From positions 12,280-76,279 of the forward strand of contig CACXVS010000014.1 of NCBI GenBank assembly GCA_902771155.1: 64,000 bases of DNA, in the 5' to 3' direction. The DNA is from an uncultured Prevotellaceae bacterium (GTDB lineage: Bacteria; Bacteroidota; Bacteroidia; Bacteroidales; Bacteroidaceae). Position 1 is the stretch's first letter; each line of letters begins with the position of its first letter. The position numbers and the translations under genes are program-made. The notes under the pieces were generated by a model, which was not told the DNA's origin, searched no databases, and saw only the letters and a list, made by a program, of their open reading frames with translations. Below are positions 28,086-35,560 of this stretch, one piece after another.

Positions 28086-28126
28086 AACGAGCGATGCCTT
28101 CCTTCCGAAAGCACCGCTCGTTTGTA
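28086..28126 (+). terminator. Terminator after ftsZ
   Basis: AACGAGCGATGC (28086-28097) pairs with GCACCGCTCGTT (28111-28122) with one mismatch, giving a 12-bp stem and a 13-nt loop. A short T-rich tail (TTTGTAT) follows. It lies just after ftsZ and marks the probable end of the dcw transcript. Confidence 0.65.
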
Positions 28127-28135
28127 TCTAAGAGA

Positions 28136-28234
28136 AGTCGCCCCTTAAAGTAAAACAACTTGTTTTACTGTCGTAGATGACGTCTGAACAGTCGTAAGGG
28201 ATGCCTCCTTTGAAGGTAAAACAAGTTGTTTTAC
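28136..28234 (+). repeat. Paired-palindrome intergenic element, copy 1
   Basis: Two perfect palindromes, GTAAAACAACTTGTTTTAC (28150-28168) and GTAAAACAAGTTGTTTTAC (28216-28234), differ only in the central base and are separated by 47 bp. A second copy with the same 47-bp spacing lies at 48754-48852 in the opposite orientation. By eye the spacers align with 27 of 47 identical bases, and the 14 bp outside the first palindrome also match (10 of 14). The palindromes are identical while the spacer has drifted, so the palindromes appear to be the conserved part. Confidence 0.85.
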
Positions 28235-28239
28235 TTTTG

Positions 28240-28965
28240 TTACTGATACAGCTCTTTTAATACCGAGACGGATTTAAGTGGCGGAAAGTCCGTCAGATGA
28301 AGTCGGTAATAGGTCAGGGCTACCTCCAAAAGGCGGTTGCGCTCCTGATGAGACATGCGGAAAAGATACATCGTTGGGAAATCCATGCGCATCATCAGCT
28401 GTATCTTCTCTGCCTCGTCGGGATGCAGGAAATCATGATGAGCAGGCGGTGTGGGACAGAAGACACTCTCACGAAGATCGAAATAGTCGCCAGAGACATA
28501 ATCATCCAAATTGGGATAAAAGCCGAGGAAACGGCTTAAACGCATCAGAAACACCAGATGGAAGTTGGCAATACTCCCCTCCTGTCCGTCAAGCCACTGG
28601 ATGCTGTTAATAACATAGTCAAATAGCAAGGCATTCTGCTGCTCGGAGCGAAGGGCGTAATACAAGAACTCTGCAACGAAAAGCGAAATGGATAGTTTGT
28701 CGGGCTCAAAGGGGATGGAGACAAAGGGAGAGGCCAACCGCACATCCTTCAGCTTCTGAAGCTGGACCTTTGGACGTACATCGCTCTCTATCTCCAATAC
28801 CGTCAACGGTTGGAACAACTGTATCTTTACCTTCGACTTGGCAGACTTAGGAATGTTGACGATGAACGACAGGCGTCCATGACTTCGGGTGAACATATCG
28901 ACAATGAGTCGCGACTCACCATACTTGAGAGAATGCAGCACAATGGCCTGAGTTTTCGTCAACAT
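28240..28965 (-). CDS. recO: DNA repair protein RecO
   Basis: From ATG 28965 the protein has 241 residues; the frame could extend to a TTG at 28974, but the -7 box begins there. RecO features are the N-terminal OB fold (TKTQAIVLHSLKYGESRLIVDMFTRSHGRLSFIV), then the helical domain (ALLFDYVINSIQWLDG). RecO anneals SSB-coated DNA and loads RecA with RecR. The C-terminal region contains a single Cys but no zinc-binding Cys cluster. The gene is alone on the minus strand. Confidence 0.92.
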   Translation of the reverse strand: MLTKTQAIVLHSLKYGESRLIVDMFTRSHGRLSFIVNIPKSAKSKVKIQLFQPLTVLEIESDVRPKVQLQKLKDVRLASPFVSIPFEPDKLSISLFVAEFLYYALRSEQQNALLFDYVINSIQWLDGQEGSIANFHLVFLMRLSRFLGFYPNLDDYVSGDYFDLRESVFCPTPPAHHDFLHPDEAEKIQLMMRMDFPTMYLFRMSHQERNRLLEVALTYYRLHLTDFPPLKSVSVLKELYQ

Positions 28966-28971
28966 ACGGTG

Positions 28972-28979
28972 CAAAGTTA
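28972..28979 (-). promoter_or_regulatory. -7 element of recO, implying a nearly leaderless mRNA
   Basis: On the minus strand TAACTTTG fits the -7 consensus. Its last base is 7 bp before the ATG at 28965, so transcription would start at or within about two bases of the start codon. No TTTG is seen at the -33 position. Confidence 0.6.
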
Positions 28980-29019
28980 ATCATTTTTGCCCTAAAATAT
29001 TATTTTTCCTTAAGAAAAT

Positions 29020-29050
29020 TTTGCCAATTGGAAAAATTACAGTACCTTTG
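29020..29050 (+). promoter_or_regulatory. Promoter of tRNA-Glu (and rpsT)
   Basis: TTTG at 29020-29023 and TACCTTTG at 29043-29050 are 19 bp apart, a full -33/-7 match, 20 bp before the mature tRNA. No promoter match is seen between the tRNA and rpsT. Confidence 0.85.
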
Positions 29051-29070
29051 CACCCGCATTTTGCGAAAAC

Positions 29071-29142
29071 GGTCCGTTCGTCTATCGGTTAGGACGAGAG
29101 ATTTTCATTCTCTAAAGAGGAGTTCGACTCTCCTACGGACTA
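29071..29142 (+). tRNA. tRNA-Glu, anticodon UUC
   Basis: The sequence folds as a cloverleaf: acceptor stem GGTCCGT/ACGGACT (terminal G-U), D arm with GGTTAGGAC, anticodon stem AGAGA/TCTCT with loop TTTTCAT (anticodon TTC at 29104-29106), and T arm GGAGTTCGACTCTCC. CCA is not encoded. It carries its own consensus promoter and is followed 167 bp later by rpsT. Confidence 0.95.
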
Positions 29143-29309
29143 CTTCCATTAAATCTATCATCTGCACAGCCAAGTGCTACCAGGCAACTGGGAAAGGTGG
29201 TAGAGGGCAGAAGGCCAACAGCCGGGCGCTGAAGGCAGAAGCCCGCCCAGGGCAACCATAGCGGTGTAAGACCCATAAGCTTTAAATTAACAATTAAACA
29301 ATTAAAAAA
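29143..29309 (+). other. Structured linker / leader of rpsT
   Basis: This stretch between tRNA-Glu and rpsT has no believable ORF but is more GC-rich than the intergenic DNA around it and strongly self-complementary: CTACC at about 29179 can pair with GGTAG downstream, and CCGGGC with GCCCG around 29222-29250. The last 30 bp are A/T-rich up to the ribosome-binding region. Since no new promoter or terminator is visible, it is probably transcribed with the tRNA and could be an S20-responsive leader. This is inference; no known RNA family is claimed. Confidence 0.5.
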
Positions 29310-29564
29310 ATGGCAAATCACAAATCATCCGTGAAGAGAATCCGCCAGACAGAGAAGCGGGCACTTCACAACCACTATTACGCAAAGACAATGCGTAATG
29401 CTGTGCGCAAGCTCCGTGCAATGACTAACAAGGAAGAGGCTGTTGCCCTGTACCCGAAGGTTCAGAAGATGCTGGACAAGTTGGCAAAGACCAACATCAT
29501 CCACAAGAACAAGGCCGCTAACCTGAAGTCGAGCCTCGCCAAGCACATCAACAAGTTAGGATAA
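29310..29564 (+). CDS. rpsT: Ribosomal protein S20
   Basis: An 84-residue basic protein with the full S20 pattern: [36 protein letters not shown], then [34 protein letters not shown]. It binds 16S rRNA early in 30S assembly. It is preceded by tRNA-Glu and a structured linker and followed by a strong terminator. Confidence 0.98.
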   Translation: MANHKSSVKRIRQTEKRALHNHYYAKTMRNAVRKLRAMTNKEEAVALYPKVQKMLDKLAKTNIIHKNKAANLKSSLAKHINKLG

Positions 29565-29585
29565 TTATTTATCCAGCATAGGATG

Positions 29586-29620
29586 GAACCGTAACTCTTC
29601 AAGGTTACGGTTCTTTTTTT
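29586..29620 (+). terminator. Rho-independent terminator after rpsT
   Basis: A perfect 10-bp stem (GAACCGTAAC/GTTACGGTTC) with an 8-nt loop is followed by seven T residues, 21 bp after the rpsT stop. Confidence 0.93.
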
Positions 29621-29664
29621 GTGTTTTTTAGCAGATAAACTATGTTTATCTGACTTTTTTTTCG

Positions 29665-29672
29665 TACCTTTG
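29665..29672 (+). promoter_or_regulatory. -7 element of gyrB
   Basis: TACCTTTG matches the consensus, 27 bp before the gyrB ATG. The -33 region (TATG) is only a partial match. Confidence 0.75.
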
Positions 29673-29699
29673 CACGCAATAAAGAACAAAGACAACAAA

Positions 29700-31673
29700 A
29701 TGACAGAAGAACAACTGAATCAAGAGCAAAACTATTCCGCGAGTAATATTCAGGTGCTTGAAGGATTAGAGGCTGTGCGCAAGCGTCCGGCCATGTACAT
29801 TGGTGATATTAGTGAAAAAGGACTCCACCATCTGGTCAACGAAACCGTCGATAACTCTATCGACGAGGCGATGGCCGGATATTGTACACATATTGAAGTA
29901 ACGATTAATGAGGATAACTCCATTACCGTTCAGGACAATGGCCGTGGTATTCCCGTTGACGAGCATGAGAAGATGCACAAGAGTGCGCTCGAAGTCGTCA
30001 TGACGGTGCTCCACGCCGGAGGTAAGTTCGATAAGGGTTCCTATAAGGTGTCTGGTGGTCTGCACGGCGTAGGTGTTAGTTGTGTAAACGCCCTCTCTAC
30101 CCACATGATGTCGCAAGTATTCCGTAACGGGCATATTTACCAGCAAGAATATGAAAAGGGAAAGCCCCTCTACGATGTAAAGATTGTAGGCGATACCGAC
30201 CAGACGGGTACCCGTCAGCAGTTCTGGCCCGATGGTGGTATTTTCACCACCACCGAGTATAAGTACGACATCATCGCCCGTCGTATGCGTGAGTTGGCTT
30301 ACCTGAATGCCGGTATTACCATTACCCTAAAGGACATGCGCCCCGACGAGGACGGTAACCTGAAGCAGGAGATCTTCCATGCCAAGGACGGACTGAAGGA
30401 GTTCGTGCGCTATGTGGACCGTCACCGCACGCACCTCGTTGACGACGTCATCTACCTGAAGACCGAAAAGCAGGGCATCCCCATTGAGGTGGCTGTCATG
30501 TACAACACCGACTACAGCGAGAACATCCATTCGTACGTGAACAATATCAATACCATTGAGGGAGGTACCCACCTGGCCGGTTTTCGTGCTGCCCTCACAC
30601 GTACATTGAAGAAATATGCCGACAACGACCCGCAGATTTCCAAGCAAATCGAAAAGGCAAAGATTGAGATTGCCCCTGAGGACTTCCGCGAAGGCCTTAC
30701 TGCCGTGATTAGCATCAAGGTGGCCGAGCCCCAGTTTGAGGGACAGACCAAGACAAAGCTTGGCAACTCAGAAGTAGCCGGAGCCGTGCAGCAGGCTGTT
30801 GGTGAGGCGCTTGCCAACTACTTGGAGGAGCACCCGAAAGAGGCTAAGATGATATGCGACAAGGTGGTCCTTGCTGCAACGGCTCGTATTGCCGCTCGTA
30901 AGGCCCGTGAGAGCGTTCAGCGCAAGAGTCCTATGACGGGAGGCGGTCTGCCAGGCAAGCTAGCAGACTGTTCAAAGAAGGATCCCAAGGAATGTGAGAT
31001 CTTCCTCGTCGAGGGTGACTCAGCCGGTGGCTCTGCCAAACAAGGTCGTCATCGCGAATTCCAGGCTATCTTGCCTTTGCGCGGAAAGATCTTAAATGTG
31101 GAGAAAGTTCAGTGGCACCGTGTATTCGAGTCAGAGTCCGTCATGAACATCATTCAGAGCATTGGCGTACGCTTTGGCGTCGAAGGTGAAGGCGACCGTG
31201 AGGCTAACATCGACAAGCTTCGTTACGACAAGATTATCATCATGACCGATGCCGATGTCGATGGCTCGCACATCGACACACTGATCATGACTCTCTTCTA
31301 CCGCTTTATGCCTCAGGTCATTCAGGGAGGTCACCTTTACATCGCCACCCCGCCACTCTATAAGTGTACTTACAAGAAGACCTCTGAGTATTGCTACACC
31401 GATCAGCAACGTCAGGCTTTCATCGACAAGTATGTGGCAGGCGACGAGAATGCCTCTGGCTTCCACACCCAGCGCTACAAAGGTCTTGGTGAGATGAACC
31501 CCGAGCAGTTGTGGGAAACTACGATGAACCCCGAGAACCGCTTGCTGAAGCAGGTAACCATCGAAAACGCTGCCGAGGCCGACGAGATATTCTCCATGCT
31601 GATGGGTGATGACGTTGAGCCACGCCGCGAGTTCATTGAAAAGAATGCCACATACGCCAACATCGACGCATAA
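29700..31673 (+). CDS. gyrB: DNA gyrase subunit B
   Basis: From ATG 29700 the protein has 657 residues; the longer frame from 29619 would begin in the rpsT terminator and cover the promoter. The GHKL ATPase domain has NETVDNSIDEAMAGY, DNGRGIPV and GGLHGVGVSCVNALS. The transducer domain follows. The TOPRIM part has EGDSAGGSAKQGR and IIMTDADVDGSHI, and the tail has QRYKGLGEMNPEQLWETTMNP. The length fits the short gyrase/topo IV B type without the E. coli insert. The gyrase-versus-ParE choice favours GyrB by length and motif style, but was not tested. Confidence 0.93.
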   Translation: MTEEQLNQEQNYSASNIQVLEGLEAVRKRPAMYIGDISEKGLHHLVNETVDNSIDEAMAGYCTHIEVTINEDNSITVQDNGRGIPVDEHEKMHKSALEVVMTVLHAGGKFDKGSYKVSGGLHGVGVSCVNALSTHMMSQVFRNGHIYQQEYEKGKPLYDVKIVGDTDQTGTRQQFWPDGGIFTTTEYKYDIIARRMRELAYLNAGITITLKDMRPDEDGNLKQEIFHAKDGLKEFVRYVDRHRTHLVDDVIYLKTEKQGIPIEVAVMYNTDYSENIHSYVNNINTIEGGTHLAGFRAALTRTLKKYADNDPQISKQIEKAKIEIAPEDFREGLTAVISIKVAEPQFEGQTKTKLGNSEVAGAVQQAVGEALANYLEEHPKEAKMICDKVVLAATARIAARKARESVQRKSPMTGGGLPGKLADCSKKDPKECEIFLVEGDSAGGSAKQGRHREFQAILPLRGKILNVEKVQWHRVFESESVMNIIQSIGVRFGVEGEGDREANIDKLRYDKIIIMTDADVDGSHIDTLIMTLFYRFMPQVIQGGHLYIATPPLYKCTYKKTSEYCYTDQQRQAFIDKYVAGDENASGFHTQRYKGLGEMNPEQLWETTMNPENRLLKQVTIENAAEADEIFSMLMGDDVEPRREFIEKNATYANIDA

Positions 31674-31677
31674 TGAT

Positions 31678-31705
31678 AAGGGGAGCCGTATGGTTCCCCT
31701 TCTTT
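31678..31705 (+). terminator. Terminator after gyrB
   Basis: AAGGGGA and TTCCCCTT form a GC-rich stem around a short loop, followed by TCTTT. It starts 4 bp after the gyrB stop and ends just before the next start codon. Confidence 0.75.
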
Positions 31706-31709
31706 GACC

Positions 31710-32195
31710 ATGGTACGAATCCTGCTGTTCCTGCTTGGACTGATAGCTACCCCCTGTATAGCACAGACCTGTGAGCTAAGGGAAGAAAATGGTTTTACGC
31801 TGCGTAAAGAGCATGACAGTCTCTACTGGCTTAATGACTGGCGGTTGCCCTACCCCGTCTATCAGTTCCAAACGGGCGATGTGGATGGCGACGGGAGCAT
31901 AGACGCAATGGTAGGCGTTGTCAAGGCCACCCGCTTTTACCCGGAAAAGGGACGACGGCTGTTCATCTTCAAACAGGTCAACAAAAAAGCACGCCCGATG
32001 TGGCTGGGCTCGAAGCTGGGAGGCATCCTGCAGGATTTCAAGTTTACCAACGGTCTTATCCGCAGTCTGGAGAGAGCCAACGACAGTCTCTATGTGGTAG
32101 CAGAATACAAATGGGGAGGATTCGGAATGGACTTCGACCACTATATTATAAAAGGTACAGACAAACAAACAGCAACAAAATACTTTAGCCAATGA
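31710..32195 (+). CDS. Secreted FG-GAP-like protein of unknown function
   Basis: From ATG 31710 the protein has 161 residues (a TTG at 31704 is possible). A signal peptide (about 1-18, ending TPCIA) is followed by a domain with YQFQTGDVDGDGSIDAMVGVVK, where DVDGDGSID is a calcium-binding FG-GAP/VCBS-type loop. The rest is strand-rich (YVVAEYKWGGFGMDFDHYII). It overlaps the DUF3160 lipoprotein gene by 4 bp, so the products are probably made together. The role is unknown. Confidence 0.75.
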   Translation: MVRILLFLLGLIATPCIAQTCELREENGFTLRKEHDSLYWLNDWRLPYPVYQFQTGDVDGDGSIDAMVGVVKATRFYPEKGRRLFIFKQVNKKARPMWLGSKLGGILQDFKFTNGLIRSLERANDSLYVVAEYKWGGFGMDFDHYIIKGTDKQTATKYFSQ

Positions 32196-34618
32196 AAACA
32201 AAAACCTATCTGATGCTGTGCCTCGCCGCTCTGGTGATGGCATGTAGCCAAAAAGCAAGTGTGGTCTCTGTGCCCGCATCGCATATCGATGTGGAGCAAC
32301 TGTTAGACAGTATCGACTACAGCATGGACGTCTCAGGACTGTCCATCAGTGACGTTCGTGTGCTGCGTAATGCACCTGCCGCCCGTCAGGGATTCCCCTT
32401 CAAGGATGCTTATATCCGTGGCGTCTATGCAGGTACCACCTGGTATGACTCCCTGATGTGGAAGTTTGATGAGAATACCAATTTCGAAAACATCGAGCAG
32501 AAGGAAAATGAGTCATGGCGCGACTACTACTACCGCGCCAGTGAGGAGAAAGGGCTTATTAAATACACCCAAGAAGAGCTGGACTTCATGAAACGCCTGC
32601 AGGCTCGTGAAGACGAATTGAAGAAACTGAACTTCGACACACCAGAAGACCTTCGAGTGAACATGGCCAACCTTATCAATCCCTCGCAACTGAAGGAGTT
32701 CGACTCCCTGCTCTGCGAGCATCTGGCACAAGACGGTTTTGCCATTGTTCCTGCCACCCACGACCAGCTCTTCCATGTCTATGAGCAAAACGACTACCAG
32801 GAGTTCCCCAGCTTTGTCACCACCGACCTCTATCTCCAACTGTATCATCTTTATTTCGACTGTATGCTGAAAGAGATTGAGGAAGAGTCGCTCATCAAAC
32901 TCATGACTGAGATGGCCCGTAATATGTATGACGTCATGCACCAGCAGGCCGCCAACACCAACAACGAGGAGATATGGGCTTATGCCAATCATAATGCCGT
33001 CTTTTTTGCCGTAGCCTACCAGCTGTTAACAGGAAAGGCCATCGGTACGCCCGAAGAACAGGCAGAAGCCAAGCCTGAAGTGGAGAAGGCAATAAATGCA
33101 AAAAACGACTTCAGCGACTTCATGGAGGACTACAAGTCGATTGAGTACCCCTATAGCCTCTTCCGTCCCCGTGGCCACTACTCACGCAATGAGACACTGC
33201 AACACTATTTCCGAGGTATGATGTGGCTACAGAGCGTGCCCTTCGGTTTGGACAATCCCGACGAGGTGGCCGAGGCCGTGGTGATGGCCTATGCACTGGA
33301 TAGCCATCCGCAGGCTAAGCAGAACTACGACACATTCAATAAACTCATCACCTTCCTGATGGGACAACCCGACAACCTGTCAATCCCCCAGGTGATAGCC
33401 GAGGTAAAAAAGATTGGATTGCCGCTCGAGGACTTGCTTGCCAACAAGCAGAAGATGGGCGAACTGAAGGAGTCTCTTAAGAAGATAGGTGATAAGCAGA
33501 CACGTATCCGTCCGGCTTTCGAGATGACCAGTCACAATAAGATCTGTCTGATGCCACAGCGTTACCAGCCAGATGCCGAGGTACTGCTAAATACCGTCGA
33601 TTATGAAAACAAACCCACTCAGCGTGCTACACCTAAGGGACTAGACTTCTTTGCTGCCATGGGTGTCTCTGCTGCCGAACGGATCCTCATGGAGGAAAAG
33701 CAGGAGTGGAAAGGCTTCAAACCTGCCCTCGATAATATGAAGAAGCGCATGCAGGAGATTGACTGGAACGAGACTATTGCCACACAGTGGATGAACACCT
33801 TGAAAGTGCTCAACGACAAAGGCGAGAATCTGCCTTACTTCATGGTGACTTCGGAGTGGGACAAAAAGAACATGAACGCCGTTCTCGCCTCATGGGCAGA
33901 ACTCAAGCACGATGCCATCCTCTACGCGAAACAGCCTTTCGGAGCCGAATGCGGCGGCGGTGGTCTGCCAGAGCCTATGGTAAAGGGCTATGTGGAGCCC
34001 AACATCAATTTCTGGAAGAAAGCCATTGAGCTGCTCAACAACACCGAGAACCTACTTAAGGAACAGAATATGCTCACCCAGAAAGTCAGTGAAGCAACAG
34101 GCCGTCTGCGTGAAGAGGCACAGTTCCTGTTGAATATCAGCGAGAAGGAAATTGCAGGCACACCACTTACCGACGAGGAGAACGATCAGATTGAATGTAT
34201 CGGCTCAACCTTTGAGAACATCTCCCTGAATCTGGTACGACAGCCTGATCAGTATCTCGATGGTTGGAGTAATGTGGAAGGTGCCGACAAGAAGGTGGCA
34301 CTGGTTGCCGATGTCTATACCGCCAATGCCAACAATAATCCCAATAAGTCTATCCTCTTTGAGGCCGTAGGTCTTGCAGACGAGATCTATGTCGTTGTAG
34401 AGATTGACGGCTATCTTTATCTGACACGCGGTGCCGTTCTCAGCTATCGTGAATTCATCCAGTCCATTGATGAACCACGTCTCACCGACGAGGAATGGCA
34501 AGAGCAACTGGAGAAAAACCCACGTAAGGGCGTGCCCGAGTGGATGAAGCGCATCATCGTGCCGCTGAAGGAAATGCCAGAGGCCAATGAGGAGTATTTC
34601 TATAGTTCTGGCTGTTAG
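32192..34618 (+). CDS. DUF3160 lipoprotein
   Basis: An 808-residue protein with a lipoprotein signal (LCLAALVMACSQ; Cys about 18). The large mainly helical body matches the DUF3160 family: FVTTDLYLQLYHLYFD, YANHNAVFFAVAYQLLTG, RPRGHYSRNETLQHYFRGMMWLQ and the C-terminal VADVYTANANNNPNKSILFEAVGLADEIYVVVEIDGYLYLTRGAVLSYREF. DUF3160 proteins are exported and of unknown function. It is coupled to the upstream FG-GAP-like gene and overlaps the downstream CapA gene by 32 bp. Confidence 0.88.
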   Translation: MKTKTYLMLCLAALVMACSQKASVVSVPASHIDVEQLLDSIDYSMDVSGLSISDVRVLRNAPAARQGFPFKDAYIRGVYAGTTWYDSLMWKFDENTNFENIEQKENESWRDYYYRASEEKGLIKYTQEELDFMKRLQAREDELKKLNFDTPEDLRVNMANLINPSQLKEFDSLLCEHLAQDGFAIVPATHDQLFHVYEQNDYQEFPSFVTTDLYLQLYHLYFDCMLKEIEEESLIKLMTEMARNMYDVMHQQAANTNNEEIWAYANHNAVFFAVAYQLLTGKAIGTPEEQAEAKPEVEKAINAKNDFSDFMEDYKSIEYPYSLFRPRGHYSRNETLQHYFRGMMWLQSVPFGLDNPDEVAEAVVMAYALDSHPQAKQNYDTFNKLITFLMGQPDNLSIPQVIAEVKKIGLPLEDLLANKQKMGELKESLKKIGDKQTRIRPAFEMTSHNKICLMPQRYQPDAEVLLNTVDYENKPTQRATPKGLDFFAAMGVSAAERILMEEKQEWKGFKPALDNMKKRMQEIDWNETIATQWMNTLKVLNDKGENLPYFMVTSEWDKKNMNAVLASWAELKHDAILYAKQPFGAECGGGGLPEPMVKGYVEPNINFWKKAIELLNNTENLLKEQNMLTQKVSEATGRLREEAQFLLNISEKEIAGTPLTDEENDQIECIGSTFENISLNLVRQPDQYLDGWSNVEGADKKVALVADVYTANANNNPNKSILFEAVGLADEIYVVVEIDGYLYLTRGAVLSYREFIQSIDEPRLTDEEWQEQLEKNPRKGVPEWMKRIIVPLKEMPEANEEYFYSSGC

Positions 34619-35495
34619 TTCGGTGTTCAGTGTGTCGGCCCAAGCCACCGACACACTGAATATCATTTTCACCGGCGACATTCTGTTAGATCGTGGGGTG
34701 CGCCAGGTGATAGACCATCACGGGGTTGATTATCTGTTCTCAGAGAACATCGACTCCGTGTTCCGTTCTGCACAGGTGGTCGTAGGAAATCTGGAATGTC
34801 CAGCCACAAAAATCCAATCACCCGTCTTCAAACGATTCATCTTCCGTGGGGAACCAGAGTGGTTGGGTGCCCTTCAGAATCACGGCTTTACCCACCTGAA
34901 CCTGGCTAATAACCACTCCATTGACCAAGGGCGCGAGGGACTAATCGACACAAAACGTCATATCCTCGCTGCCGGGATGGTACCTATAGGTGCTGGAGAG
35001 AATATGAACGAAGCCGTACAACCCGTACTATTAGCTGAATATCCTAGGAAAGTGTGGCTCGTTGCCTCACTTCGACTAGCACTTGAGAACTACGCCTATC
35101 TTACTGATAAGCCATGCGTCAGTCAGGAGCCCATGGACTCATTGTTGGAACGCGTAAACCGTCTCCACAGAACGGACTCCACAGCCGTTGTCATCGTTTC
35201 ACTCCACTGGGGCGGTGAGCATACCCTTCAACCTGTTCCAAGCCAACGCTTTGAGGCTCATCAACTGATACGGGCTGGTGCTGACATTTTGATTTGTCAC
35301 CATACCCATACACTCCAGACCATCGAAGATTATCAAAACAAGAGGATATACTATAGTATTGGCAACTTCATCTTTGACCAGCCGAAGCCCTTAAACAGTA
35401 AAGCCTGCATTGTGCGTTTACGCGTCAGTGAGAATGAGCTCACGGCAGAGACCATCCCCATAGAAATCCGCCAATGCGTACCATATATTGAATGA
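34587..35495 (+). CDS. CapA-family metallophosphatase-like protein (PGA_cap)
   Basis: A 302-residue secreted protein with a signal peptide (about 1-18) and the CapA fold: IIFTGDILLDRGVRQVI, VGNLECPATK, LNLANNHSIDQGREGLIDT, VIVSLHWGGEHT and ICHHTHTLQTIEDYQNKRIYYSIGNFIFD, with the metal-binding D, N and H residues of calcineurin-like enzymes. CapA proteins take part in poly-gamma-glutamate capsule synthesis in Bacillus, but no capB/C partners are present here, so another envelope role is likely. It overlaps the DUF3160 gene and ends the operon. Confidence 0.9.
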   Translation: MRSISIVLAVSSVFSVSAQATDTLNIIFTGDILLDRGVRQVIDHHGVDYLFSENIDSVFRSAQVVVGNLECPATKIQSPVFKRFIFRGEPEWLGALQNHGFTHLNLANNHSIDQGREGLIDTKRHILAAGMVPIGAGENMNEAVQPVLLAEYPRKVWLVASLRLALENYAYLTDKPCVSQEPMDSLLERVNRLHRTDSTAVVIVSLHWGGEHTLQPVPSQRFEAHQLIRAGADILICHHTHTLQTIEDYQNKRIYYSIGNFIFDQPKPLNSKACIVRLRVSENELTAETIPIEIRQCVPYIE

Positions 35496-35511
35496 TAAAA
35501 TAGAGAAATTA

Positions 35512-35543
35512 TTTGTTCATTTCGATTTAAATGCTTATCTTTG
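35512..35543 (+). promoter_or_regulatory. Promoter of buk
   Basis: TTTG at 35512-35515 and TATCTTTG at 35536-35543 are 20 bp apart, a full match. The box covers the upstream in-frame ATG at 35531, which fixes the real start at 35561. Confidence 0.87.
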
Positions 35544-35560
35544 AAGCAAAATTGACCATT

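Noticed and set aside
28150..28234. The palindrome pair as a CRISPR array
   Set aside because: There are only two units per site, each a full palindrome. The spacers of the two sites are related to each other, and no cas genes are present.
29028..29261. Small plus-strand frame across tRNA-Glu and the rpsT linker
   Set aside because: It covers the promoter and the whole tRNA. The linker is better explained as structured RNA.
29143..29309. The linker as RNase P or tmRNA
   Set aside because: The universally conserved motifs of those RNAs could not be found, and the length is too short.
34587..35495. CapA protein as part of a capsule synthesis locus
   Set aside because: No ligase (CapB), CapC or glycosyltransferase genes are nearby.
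35531..35560. Upstream ATG for butyrate kinase
   Set aside because: The ten extra residues coincide with a full -33/-7 promoter, and the family start fits ATG 35561.
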